Assembly: GCA_013375405.1 (NCBI GenBank)
Contig: JABXJU010000132.1
Span: 1 to 11,593 of the forward strand
DNA: 11,593 nucleotides
Origin: Candidatus Helarchaeota archaeon
GTDB lineage: Archaea > Asgardarchaeota > Lokiarchaeia > Helarchaeales > HEL-GB-A
Direction of reading: 5' to 3'
Below, in pieces: positions 1 to 7,612 of this stretch; position 1 is the first letter of the stretch; each line of letters opens with the position of its first letter. The notes under the pieces are model-generated. The model was not told the DNA's origin and searched no databases. It saw only the letters and a program-made list of their open reading frames with translations. The translations under genes were made by a program, and so were the position numbers.

Positions 1-1435
1 AATGATTGTTATAGTTATCTTCAAATGATAGATGACCATTTTTGAACCAAATTTTTTGAGGAGTTTTGCAAGATACTTGGTATTCACATGTAATTTTTTC
101 ATTAGGGGAAAGTTGGGTAAAATGGAAGGTATTAGAACTTAATAATTCCAATTGTGATTTTTTGGGCGGGTTATCAGTAAGTTTTATATTCAGAAAGGTA
201 AGATCAGTCAAATTTTTAATTTTTAACTCAATTGTTATGGATTCAGAGGTAGAGACTCTTTGTTTATGAATCCTTTTGACCTCAAGCACTTGGATTTTGA
301 CGTGTTCTAGAGTCACAGTATAAAGTTCCTGAATATCCGAGGCGAATAAGTTCAAATCAAGGCCACTCGAATAAAATTTAGCTAATTGTAAAGAAACCAG
401 ATGTTCACATTGAACTCTAAGACTGCGAATTTGGTCGGATTGAGTAAATTTTGAGAGTTCTTTTAAAGCCTTTTTTGCTTCTTTGAAGCGATTTGCTAAA
501 ATAAAGAAGAATGCTGCCTTAATTATAAAATAACCCTCATGGTTTGCTAGTTGTAAATAACATTGGGCTGCGATATCGGGCATTTTATCAGTTTTTTGAG
601 CTAATTCAGGAAAAATAGAAATTATTTTTCCAATTTGAGAATCAAGAAAAAGAGTGGATTCATATTTACCAAGATAACAGAGAAACTGTAAAAGTAGGTA
701 AAATTTAGCTTCACCTATCTTAGTGAGTTTAGCTTTGAAAGGTTCCTTAGGCTCCCAATATTGTAACCAATCTTTTTTCAATAATTTTGTAAGAAAGAGG
801 TAGGCACCCATTATTTCAAAGAGTTTGGCTTGCTTTGTCTTACGAATAAATGTAGGAAATACTAATTTATATGCTTCTCTTGCAAGGAATCCATCAATTA
901 ATTTGTGGGAGATTAATTCTACAGGAAATTTTATAAAATTACGCTCTCGTTTAATAATTACTTTAGTTTCTTCAGAAGATTGATAAACAGTGATTATTGG
1001 AAGGGTTTTTACTTTGCATGAAGTCTGTTTTTCAATCTGAGCTATATAATACTGGAATTTCTCATTGATTTGTTTCTTAATTTTTTCAATTCTCTTCTCT
1101 GAAACTGGAGGTTTTGGAATTTGGAATAATTGTGTGGTCGCTTTTTGAAATTTCAAGCGTTCTCGCTCAAATTCGCTCGTTAGAATATTAATTGCACTGA
1201 GCGTTACACCATTTTCGAGGATGTAATAAAGGCGATAATGGTCCCCATAATTTGCCAATAACAGATAGGGAACAATGCGCCCCTTTAAGCCAGAAACAAT
1301 GATTGAGGGACCAAATCCTCGGTGAAGAACTACCGACTTTTTAACGCGATAACCAAATATCTCAGTGGGACGCTTCTCTTTATATTCCTTCAGTGCTTTT
1401 TTGCGTAATTGCTTCACAATTAACCGACTTTGCAA
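1..1435 (-). CDS. Large protein of unknown function with C-terminal beta-sandwich-like domain, 3' end cut by window edge
   Basis: Reading the minus strand from about 1456 down to base 1 gives one continuous frame without stops, at least 478 codons. There is no ATG near its beginning. I chose TTG at 1435 because GGAGAG lies 9 nt upstream (1445-1450); GTG at 1417 is the alternative, and an in-frame TGA at 1457-1459 bounds the frame. Numbering from the TTG, residues 1-130 are basic and mixed, with FGYRVKKSVVLHRGFGP near 27. Residues about 165-200 contain the helical segment IDGFLAREAYKLVFP. Residues 200-370 are helical and solenoid-like (YFIIKAAFFFILANRFKEAKKAL). Residues 375-478 look like alternating beta strands (SITIELKIKNLTDLTFLNIKLTD, then LSPNEKITCEYQV), as in CARDB/DUF11 or TRAP-beta-type sandwiches. 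I recognise no family over the full length. It begins 40 bp after the coiled-coil gene and is probably co-transcribed with it. Confidence 0.8.
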   Translation of the reverse strand, partial: MQSRLIVKQLRKKALKEYKEKRPTEIFGYRVKKSVVLHRGFGPSIIVSGLKGRIVPYLLLANYGDHYRLYYILENGVTLSAINILTSEFERERLKFQKATTQLFQIPKPPVSEKRIEKIKKQINEKFQYYIAQIEKQTSCKVKTLPIITVYQSSEETKVIIKRERNFIKFPVELISHKLIDGFLAREAYKLVFPTFIRKTKQAKLFEIMGAYLFLTKLLKKDWLQYWEPKEPFKAKLTKIGEAKFYLLLQFLCYLGKYESTLFLDSQIGKIISIFPELAQKTDKMPDIAAQCYLQLANHEGYFIIKAAFFFILANRFKEAKKALKELSKFTQSDQIRSLRVQCEHLVSLQLAKFYSSGLDLNLFASDIQELYTVTLEHVKIQVLEVKRIHKQRVSTSESITIELKIKNLTDLTFLNIKLTDNPPKKSQLELLSSNTFHFTQLSPNEKITCEYQVSCKTPQKIWFKNGHLSFEDNYNNH

Positions 1436-1444
1436 GAAATTGGT

Positions 1445-1450
1445 CTCTCC
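1445..1450 (-). promoter_or_regulatory. Ribosome binding site supporting the TTG start at 1435
   Basis: On the minus strand GGAGAG ends 9 nt before TTG 1435 and 27 nt before GTG 1417, which favours the TTG. It lies in the 40-bp gap after the stop of the upstream coiled-coil gene. Confidence 0.4.
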
Positions 1451-1475
1451 AACAATTCAAAAAAAAGAGATGAAG

Positions 1476-2795
1476 TTAATATTCGTGTTGGTCGTGCATT
1501 AGTCGTTTTGGTACGGAACTTTCCCCAATCATATCCAAAGGATACCCTTGTCCTACGTGTTTATCTCCAAAACCTGCACTCGCAATCGAACGAGCTTGAC
1601 GTTCTGCGGTTCTTCGTTCTACAAATCCAGCATCTTTAGACCAACTCATGATCCATTTTTGTTCTTTATGGTCTAGTATCAGAGAGATTCCGGTTTTAGA
1701 TAAAGTGTTTACACGAACATATTTGTCTTTTTCAAAATGCAGATAGACAGATCTATCAGGTTTATCCGGTTGAATAGTTGTAACTGTGGCTGGCTTAGAA
1801 TGTTCTATTTTAGCAAAAGTGGGACTTTCTTCAGATTCTTTGGTTACACTGGAGGACGGTGGAGTGTTCTTTTTAGGTTTTATCGTTGGTAATTCTAACT
1901 TTATGTCACCTATTTCAGCGAGTTTAAGCGACGCAATTTTTTGATTTAGGAGAGTGACTTGATTTTTAAAAGATTTTATTTCCTGTTTGTGTAATTCATG
2001 TATAGATTCGAGTAAGGATTCATTCTGAGCCATTGCTCTCTGTATGACTCCATCCTGGATTCCTTTCACTGAATCTAAGAGTGTTTGTTGCTGTTCTTGA
2101 ACAAATTCAATTAATTTAGTTTCATTCGCTTTTATATCCTCTAATTGCGCAACAAAGGTATTATTGATCGAGTTAAGTTTTTGGTTTAATTCATCAATTT
2201 GTGCCCGTAGATTAGAGATAGTATCAGTTTTTTCATTGAGGAGACTAGTTTTTTCGATCAATTCGTGCGCTTTTGAGTCATTCCATTTTTTTAATTGAGC
2301 AAGTTCGGTTTTATTTGTTTCTAATTCATTTTTCAAGGTTTCCAATTCAGTGACCGCTTTCTCAGATAATGTACTTGTGTCTTGTAACTGATTTTCTTTC
2401 TCCGATAGTTCTTGAGTTAATCTACTGACTTCTGCGATTTTTTCTTGTAATTTATTGTCTGCTTCCTTCAAATTAGTTTCCAAATTGGCTACCTGTTCCG
2501 TAAGCTCTCCAACTTTTTTATTTGCGTCCTGTAATCCTGAAGTTAGATTGTCGCCAGCTTGAGTTTGGTCTCTTTCTTTTTGTTCTAAACCATAAATTTG
2601 GGTCTCTTTGTCTGCTACTACTTTGGTCAATTCTTCATAGCTTTCCTTCTGTTTTGCTATTTCTGCATCTTTTTCTTTAATAATTTGACTTAAATTTTCT
2701 ATTTCCAGCTGATAAGCTTTCTCATTTTTACTTAATTCTTGAGTTTCTTTCTGTAATTTAGTTATTCTAGTTTTAAGGTCATCATCCATAAGCAT
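1476..2795 (-). CDS. Long coiled-coil protein with a small conserved-looking C-terminal module
   Basis: A 439-residue soluble protein with no signal peptide or membrane segment. Residues about 5-293 are rich in Lys, Glu, Gln and Leu with heptad-like spacing, as in a long parallel coiled coil; TEQVANLETNLKEADNKLQEK is typical. Residues about 296-348 form a Pro/Ser/Thr/Lys-rich linker. Residues 349-430 form a compact module starting YLHFEKDKYVRV, followed by KWIMSW and then a charged helix ERRTAERQARSIASAGF ending in a GQGYPLDMIG turn. The composition suggests a scaffold or tether with a C-terminal binding head; that is inference, and I cannot name the family. ATG 2795 has GAGG 4 nt upstream, while ATG 2789 has it 10 nt upstream, so the true start may be two codons later. 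The gene is divergent from the thioredoxin gene and lies upstream of the partial gene at 1-1435. Confidence 0.88.
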   Translation of the reverse strand: MLMDDDLKTRITKLQKETQELSKNEKAYQLEIENLSQIIKEKDAEIAKQKESYEELTKVVADKETQIYGLEQKERDQTQAGDNLTSGLQDANKKVGELTEQVANLETNLKEADNKLQEKIAEVSRLTQELSEKENQLQDTSTLSEKAVTELETLKNELETNKTELAQLKKWNDSKAHELIEKTSLLNEKTDTISNLRAQIDELNQKLNSINNTFVAQLEDIKANETKLIEFVQEQQQTLLDSVKGIQDGVIQRAMAQNESLLESIHELHKQEIKSFKNQVTLLNQKIASLKLAEIGDIKLELPTIKPKKNTPPSSSVTKESEESPTFAKIEHSKPATVTTIQPDKPDRSVYLHFEKDKYVRVNTLSKTGISLILDHKEQKWIMSWSKDAGFVERRTAERQARSIASAGFGDKHVGQGYPLDMIGESSVPKRLMHDQHEY

Positions 2796-2868
2796 GCATC
2801 CTCTTTTAAATAATGAATCTTAACGTGGTTTAAGCAAGATTTTTTTCTATTTTGCCTTCTCTGAGATG

Positions 2869-2875
2869 ATATATA
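2869..2875 (-). promoter_or_regulatory. Candidate TATA box for the coiled-coil gene
   Basis: The minus strand reads TATATAT about 75 nt upstream of ATG 2795, in the divergent spacer. It would imply a leader of roughly 45 nt. It is AT-rich sequence and could be chance. Confidence 0.25.
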
Positions 2876-2937
2876 TTACTTTTTTCTTTTGTATTTTATT
2901 ATCTCTATAAAATCGCTCTTTATCCCTTCTGTAAACA

Positions 2938-2945
2938 TTTAAAAA
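2938..2945 (+). promoter_or_regulatory. Candidate archaeal TATA box for the thioredoxin gene
   Basis: TTTAAAAA lies 44 nt upstream of ATG 2990, preceded by a purine-containing GTAAACA that could serve as a BRE. At the usual archaeal spacing, transcription would start near 2966-2970, leaving a short leader that contains the CGGAG ribosome binding site at 2976-2980. Confidence 0.45.
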
Positions 2946-2989
2946 GGAAGTTGAGTATTGTTTTCTAAACAAATTCGGAGATTTTTGGA

Positions 2990-3352
2990 ATGGTAAAGGA
3001 ATTTATGGAAGCAGAATTCAAGGAGCTTATAGAAAAGGAACCACTTGTCCTTGTTGACTATTCGGCAGTATGGTGCGGTCCTTGTAAAATGCAACATGAA
3101 GTTTTAGATGAATTAGAAAAAAAACTAGATAATGTGAAAATTATAACGATTGATATTGATAAAAATTTACGAATGGCTCAGGAATTAAGTATCCATGCGG
3201 TCCCCACACTGCAATTTTTCAAGGATGGCAAGTTAGTTGTCTTTAAAACTGACGAAGGTGATATAGATCGTTTGGTGGGACTTCGATCTGCTGATATTTT
3301 GGAAGACCTTATTAACCGTTTAGCACAACAAGAAACAGAAGAATCTGCTTAG
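2990..3352 (+). CDS. Thioredoxin
   Basis: A 120-residue cytoplasmic thiol-disulfide oxidoreductase of standard thioredoxin length. The active site W28-C-G-P-C32 sits after the beta strand LVLVDYSAVW. The cis-proline loop is A70-V-P72-T, and the strand LQFFKDGK follows, as in the thioredoxin fold. It would reduce disulfides in client proteins, taking electrons from a thioredoxin reductase that is not encoded in the window. The acidic C-terminal tail (about residues 112-120) is an extension beyond the fold. ATG 2990 is supported by CGGAG 9 nt upstream and a TATA-like element near 2940. It is a single-gene unit, divergent from the coiled-coil gene and convergent with the JAMM gene. The fold call is secure; the specific partner is unknown. 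Confidence 0.95.
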   Translation: MVKEFMEAEFKELIEKEPLVLVDYSAVWCGPCKMQHEVLDELEKKLDNVKIITIDIDKNLRMAQELSIHAVPTLQFFKDGKLVVFKTDEGDIDRLVGLRSADILEDLINRLAQQETEESA

Positions 3353-3364
3353 CACTTATAGTCT

Positions 3365-3381
3365 CTATTTTTCATAATTTT
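3365..3381 (+). terminator. T-rich candidate terminator after the thioredoxin gene
   Basis: The convergent 56-bp spacer has two T-tracts, ATTTTTC and ATTTT, within 30 nt of the stop codon. Archaeal transcripts commonly end at such U-tracts without a hairpin. No stem is visible. Confidence 0.3.
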
Positions 3382-3408
3382 GATGCTAAGAAATTGATTG
3401 CCCGCAAA

Positions 3409-4860
3409 TCATCCCTTTAATGAGATAGTTTTTGTTGTAGAATCGAATTGAATATTGGGGAGATATTGAAGTTCAATTAGATGGGGAATAATCTCACCCA
3501 GAAACGTTTCAGATCGGTTTAATTGCTCGGTCAATTGTGAGAGGGTGAGTTGTCGATTATCTGAGATTAGTGCATTTAGATTTATTAGGAACTTATCAAA
3601 AAATGAGATGCTTTCAGCGAAGATTTGGTTAGATGCATCTTTAATTCGCCAACGGACCGAATGGAAATTAGATGCTTGTCCAAGAGAAGTATTATCTAAG
3701 CGAAAAATTGAAAAACCTGGTTTTAATGGTGTCATTTTGGTAAAATCAAACACTATTGCAATTGCTTTTTCATTCAATGCCTGATAACCAAGTTGATTGA
3801 TAATATCTGTAGGGGATAAAAATAGTCCAAGCTCAGGGTGGGTATGATACCATCCAACAATAAATTCATTTCGTTCTGCTGCCATAGAATCGATCATTGC
3901 TGCCTTTGTGTAATGTTTATTTTTAAATTCGACCTCAACTTCCGATCCAGAGGTCATGGGAACAATTTCCGTAACGATTACATCATCCTTTTTTATTTTA
4001 CCAATGATTAGACCCATCACTTCCTTATATTCTGCCCGAGGCATTTTTTTATTTGCAAAACAAAGTCCATATAAGAGCATATCCTGAAAGATCTTCGTTG
4101 TTAGAATAACCTCTCCCTTTTCCTCTATAATTTGGTCTTGAATTTGAATACGTGCTTCAGGGATGTGTTTGCTTGCAAGGTCTATAATGAGTCCCATTAC
4201 CGTTGCCTGTAGCGTTGAGGTAAATAAAGAAGCATCGGCAGCGTCTTCGATTTTTTCCTGTAAAAGAACCCGGGCTTCGCTATAATTTTTGTTTATTATG
4301 TTATTTAAAAAAAGAATAATATTAGTAGCGAGGCCGTACACATTATAATCTTTAATTAATGTGATTGCATTTTGTAAAAATGGACTAGCATTCTTAATTT
4401 TCTTTAAAATAATTAAAGAAAGTGCATATAATCCCATAATAAAAATTTCCCGCTCAATTACATATTTGCGTAGAATTTGCTCCTCCAATTCAGCTGCTTT
4501 TTCGAAGTTCTCCAAAGCTTTTTGGAAAGGTTCTAAAGCCGTTTTATAATTTGACGCTGTCAGATAACACGCACCGATACTCGCGTAACACTCGCCAACC
4601 AGCCGATATATCTTAGTTAAAGGTTCCTCACTCTCTATGAAATAGTGGATTGCTTCTTTGAAATATTTAATTGCGGTATCAAAATTCCCAATCTCCGTAT
4701 AAAGGTTAGCAATCCGATGAAGAATATTTCCTGAATCATATTGGAGTCCTTCCACTAATTTCATTTCTTTTAGAGATTCTAAAGCTTGAAAATAATATTT
4801 AATCGCTGTAAGATAGTCGCCTTCCTTCTCAGCTGCCTTTGCCTTATTTTCAAATTCCAT
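3409..4860 (-). CDS. TPR protein fused to an Rpn11/CSN5-like JAMM (MPN+) metalloprotease domain and a probable C-terminal winged helix
   Basis: A 483-residue soluble protein with three parts. Residues 1-120 hold about three TPR repeats (GDYLTAIKYYFQAL, GNFDTAIKYFKEAI, SNYKTALEPFQKAL), and helical solenoid continues to about 270. Residues 275-390 are a JAMM/MPN+ domain: E280 begins EVMGLIIG, and the zinc motif is H339-T-H341-x7-S349-x2-D352 in GWYHTHPELGLFLSPTD. This matches the MEVMGL and GWYHSHP signatures of Rpn11 and CSN5, so zinc-dependent isopeptidase activity on ubiquitin-like modifiers is expected from the family; activity and substrate are inferred. Residues about 425-480 (QLTLSQLTEQLNRSETFLGEI, then a short beta pair) look like a PCI-type winged helix. 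The gene starts 6 bp after the flippase stop, so the two are probably co-transcribed. The start ATG follows directly with only a weak GTGGG upstream. Confidence 0.93.
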   Translation of the reverse strand: MEFENKAKAAEKEGDYLTAIKYYFQALESLKEMKLVEGLQYDSGNILHRIANLYTEIGNFDTAIKYFKEAIHYFIESEEPLTKIYRLVGECYASIGACYLTASNYKTALEPFQKALENFEKAAELEEQILRKYVIEREIFIMGLYALSLIILKKIKNASPFLQNAITLIKDYNVYGLATNIILFLNNIINKNYSEARVLLQEKIEDAADASLFTSTLQATVMGLIIDLASKHIPEARIQIQDQIIEEKGEVILTTKIFQDMLLYGLCFANKKMPRAEYKEVMGLIIGKIKKDDVIVTEIVPMTSGSEVEVEFKNKHYTKAAMIDSMAAERNEFIVGWYHTHPELGLFLSPTDIINQLGYQALNEKAIAIVFDFTKMTPLKPGFSIFRLDNTSLGQASNFHSVRWRIKDASNQIFAESISFFDKFLINLNALISDNRQLTLSQLTEQLNRSETFLGEIIPHLIELQYLPNIQFDSTTKTISLKG

Positions 4861-4866
4861 AAAAGC

Positions 4867-6615
4867 TTAACCCACTTCATTCGCAGTTGTGATAACGTTA
4901 TTCTCTCCATTCTCGCTTTCATAGAACGGTGAATGATGTAATAACCATCTCATACCATTAACAATAAACCTTAACGGGCCAAGCACACCTTCATAAACAT
5001 CTAAATCCGCATCATTATACCCTGCAAAAATGAGCATGAAGATAGTAAATAAGCAAAACAAAATAACAGCTCGCACAACTAAAGATACTACTAGATTATC
5101 AAATGAGAACAGCGTTAATTCTAGTATTTCATAGCATACAAATGTTAAACAGATACTTACGATTCCTTTCCAGAAGATATCCGTGTATTCCTTCACAGGA
5201 TTGTTCGTATATGTTTTCAAATAATGAAATGCAAGAGGAAAGATAGCAATAGAAGAAATGAGAAGGATGGTGGGTCCTGCATAAAGCGTTAAAGGTGAAT
5301 CTGGTCCGAAATTATTTCTGAGAATAAATAAGGCGATTGGTACAAAAATGATTTGAATAAGGGTCAGAGATATAATGAGAAAGACAGCTCTTTTCCCTTC
5401 CCCTAATCCCATTAGGAGCGTGCATATCAAAAATTCCATACCGAGGAGTACTACGGAAATCGATAATATTATAAAAGGAATTTGAACTTCGAGATATGTA
5501 GGTCCATGAAAAAGATGAAGTAAGACATGCGATAACCCTACATAAATTATAAGAAAAAAAGATGAGAGATTAAACCCAGTATGAAGTGTATTTTTCATAT
5601 AATCATCAATCAATTTATAATCGTTCATCGCTTTCGCCTCCGATACTGCTGGAATTTGAGGCCATCCAAATTGGCAGACAGAAAAGACTATACTAGCATA
5701 CCCGATAATTAAGCCAATTGCTGTTACGAAAAATTCTTCAATGCCAAAGATACCAATATAATAATAATTCTGAATCGTAAGTATCGCTCCCGAAAAAATA
5801 ATGCTAGGAATCGTGCAATAAAGTCCGTATTTTGCAATCTGAAATATTTCCTTTCTACGAGCTCCTTTAAAAATAGATGAAAAGGAATAAGGCACCACTT
5901 TTTTGGTGTAATAAAATACTAAAAATATTTGGATGATAAGATTTATAATAATCGAGAGAGGAAGGAGATACGCATTAATTGGCTCTGGCAATAAAAAGAG
6001 GAGCCCAAAGGCGAATATCACACTACCGATCCCTGCCAAAAAAACTAGTTTTCCGATGTAATCAAATCGATGCACTGCAGCAAGATTTCCCACAAAATTA
6101 TCCTTGAAGAAAGTTAAATAATAGACTACAGCTATAATTCCAAAAAATAGTCCATATTCCCATTGATATGGAAAAATGAGAATAGCAAGTGTAATAAAAA
6201 TACTAAATAAAATGATTCCAATTATGTTGAAAATAAAGAATCCAGCTTTAGCATAGGTAAGAGCTTTCTCCTTAGATTCGACTAAAGCTTCTGAAATGTA
6301 TTTTGATAGTCCTTGATGAAATCCAGCTGAAATACATATACCTATAACATGAAATGCTGTGGCGCTAATCATATAACCTGAAAGGTCACCACCAACACCG
6401 ATTCCTTCCTGGCTGGCTACAGCCATAAACGCCCATCCAAGTAGTCCCGCTAATAATGAGAAGACAAGAACATAAGTTCCCCCAGTAGCCAGCCGTTCTA
6501 CGGAAGGTTTCTCAAATACATTAGATCCATCAGACATCCAGTCGCCGCCATTTTTTTCTTTTACCCTTTCTAATTCTTGTTGATTTTCATTCAGATTCTC
6601 GTACTTTTTAACCAA
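4867..6615 (-). CDS. MOP-superfamily lipid-linked saccharide flippase (Wzx/MurJ-like), 14 TM
   Basis: A 582-residue membrane protein with about 14 hydrophobic helices from residue 46 to about 550 and short hydrophilic ends, the topology of Wzx/RfbX/MurJ-type flippases. Early features fit this superfamily: GGTYVLVFSLLAGLLGW in TM1, a GFHQGLSKYISEAL loop after TM2, and an interhelical segment near FGWPQIPAVSEA. It probably flips lipid-linked sugars across the cytoplasmic membrane for surface polysaccharide or N-glycan assembly; no glycosyltransferase is nearby to define the substrate. The longest frame begins with TTG 6615. A TATA-like element at about 6648-6657 would put the transcript start only some 10 nt upstream, so the mRNA may be almost leaderless. 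ATG 6537 (residue 27) is an alternative start and leaves all membrane segments intact. The gene directly precedes the TPR-JAMM gene with a 6-bp gap. Confidence 0.88.
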   Translation of the reverse strand: MVKKYENLNENQQELERVKEKNGGDWMSDGSNVFEKPSVERLATGGTYVLVFSLLAGLLGWAFMAVASQEGIGVGGDLSGYMISATAFHVIGICISAGFHQGLSKYISEALVESKEKALTYAKAGFFIFNIIGIILFSIFITLAILIFPYQWEYGLFFGIIAVVYYLTFFKDNFVGNLAAVHRFDYIGKLVFLAGIGSVIFAFGLLFLLPEPINAYLLPLSIIINLIIQIFLVFYYTKKVVPYSFSSIFKGARRKEIFQIAKYGLYCTIPSIIFSGAILTIQNYYYIGIFGIEEFFVTAIGLIIGYASIVFSVCQFGWPQIPAVSEAKAMNDYKLIDDYMKNTLHTGFNLSSFFLIIYVGLSHVLLHLFHGPTYLEVQIPFIILSISVVLLGMEFLICTLLMGLGEGKRAVFLIISLTLIQIIFVPIALFILRNNFGPDSPLTLYAGPTILLISSIAIFPLAFHYLKTYTNNPVKEYTDIFWKGIVSICLTFVCYEILELTLFSFDNLVVSLVVRAVILFCLFTIFMLIFAGYNDADLDVYEGVLGPLRFIVNGMRWLLHHSPFYESENGENNVITTANEVG

Positions 6616-6645
6616 TTCTTTTTAAGAATAAAATTATTAATGTTA

Positions 6646-6659
6646 CAATTTTTTTAAGT
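6646..6659 (-). promoter_or_regulatory. Candidate TATA box for the flippase-JAMM operon
   Basis: The minus strand reads ACTTAAAAAAATTG about 35-40 nt upstream of TTG 6615. At normal archaeal spacing, transcription would begin close to the TTG start. The divergent spacer is 108 bp in total. Confidence 0.35.
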
Positions 6660-6684
6660 AATTAGGATACCATGAATTGATGGA

Positions 6685-6693
6685 ATATTATAA
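6685..6693 (+). promoter_or_regulatory. Candidate TATA box for the CBS-domain gene
   Basis: ATATTATAA lies 31-39 nt upstream of ATG 6724. Transcription would begin near 6712-6718, giving a very short leader; AAGGG at 6711-6715 may or may not be included. Confidence 0.4.
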
Positions 6694-6723
6694 TTGTTTT
6701 TTAGATCATGAAGGGCTCTCCAA

Positions 6724-7611
6724 ATGAAAGATGTACGGATTGAAATTGAAAAATTCATTAATGTCAAGGGAAAAATAATCTTTTTTGGGGAAAAAAAGCC
6801 CTTATTGGCGGTTTCCACTGCTAAAGTCAAAGATATATTGATTTTAATGGTGAAAAAGGATAAGCGAGTAGTAATTCTTACGGACCGGCAAAAGTACCAG
6901 GTTCAGGGAATTGTAGTCGCTGGTGATATTTGTGGCTTTCTCAAAACATGTCAACAATGTGAACACGGCAAAGATCCTTCCCTCCATTATCAACAAATTT
7001 ACGATCGCCCGATTTCCTCACTTATGACAAAATCAGTGATTAAGGTGCATCAAGATGTGCCCTTATTTATCGGAGTTGACATCATGACACAACAAAATAT
7101 CGGAACGCTCCCGATTATTGATAAAGATGGAGACCTAATCGGATTCATAACAGAGCGTCACATTTCATTCCTACTTGCAGAAACTAAATCAAATGTTGAA
7201 GTATTAGTGAGGGATATAATGACTCCCAATGTTATAACATGCGCCACTGATGATACAATTGGTATGGCATTAAATATCATTTGTGATAAAGGCTTCCGTC
7301 GATTACCCATTATACATGATGGCAACTTAGTGGGATTTCTTACGATAAAAGATCTTGCACGCTATTTCACTCAAGATAACGTCTTACAGCAATTTAAAAA
7401 TCATGATATTGATGCTGTTTTTAATGAAAAAATAACTTCCATCATGAATAGTCCCGTGATTACTATCGAACCTGATGCCTCAGTCACAACATTTGCTCAA
7501 GTTTTAAAGAAGCATAACATTGGGGCAGTCCCAGTCCTTGAAAACGAAAAGTTGGTTGGAATAATTACAGAACGCGATATCGTTAAAGCCATGACAATCA
7601 AACACCGGTAA
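6724..7611 (+). CDS. CBS-domain protein with four CBS motifs and a Cys/His cluster
   Basis: A 295-residue cytoplasmic protein built almost wholly of CBS motifs, which pair into modules that bind adenine nucleotides or similar ligands. CBS2 (about 95-150), CBS3 (about 160-215) and CBS4 (about 235-292) are clear: each opens with a (S/D)xMT or SIMNSPVI type segment and ends G(F/I)(I/L)T(E/I)(R/K)(H/D). CBS1 (about 25-75) is degenerate, recognisable by VKDILILMVKKDKRVVIL and GIVVAGDICGFL. Between CBS1 and CBS2 lies C70-x5-C76-x2-C79-x-H81, a possible metal-binding or redox insert. No enzymatic domain is attached, so a sensor or regulator role is inferred and its target is unknown. ATG 6724 is the first in-frame ATG. 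The gene ends 1 bp from the stop of the convergent permease gene. Confidence 0.93.
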   Translation: MKDVRIEIEKFINVKGKIIFFGEKKPLLAVSTAKVKDILILMVKKDKRVVILTDRQKYQVQGIVVAGDICGFLKTCQQCEHGKDPSLHYQQIYDRPISSLMTKSVIKVHQDVPLFIGVDIMTQQNIGTLPIIDKDGDLIGFITERHISFLLAETKSNVEVLVRDIMTPNVITCATDDTIGMALNIICDKGFRRLPIIHDGNLVGFLTIKDLARYFTQDNVLQQFKNHDIDAVFNEKITSIMNSPVITIEPDASVTTFAQVLKKHNIGAVPVLENEKLVGIITERDIVKAMTIKHR

Positions 7612-7612
7612 A

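Noticed and set aside
66..269. Short plus-strand frame of 67 codons at the left edge
   Set aside because: It lies antisense to the long minus-strand frame covering 1-1435, which has more natural composition.
1430..1639. Short plus-strand frame of 69 codons
   Set aside because: It is antisense to the C-terminus of the coiled-coil gene and has no ribosome binding site or recognisable sequence.
1476..2795. Coiled-coil protein as an SMC/Rad50-type ATPase fragment
   Set aside because: No Walker A or B motif or hinge is present, and the C-terminal module does not resemble an ATPase head.
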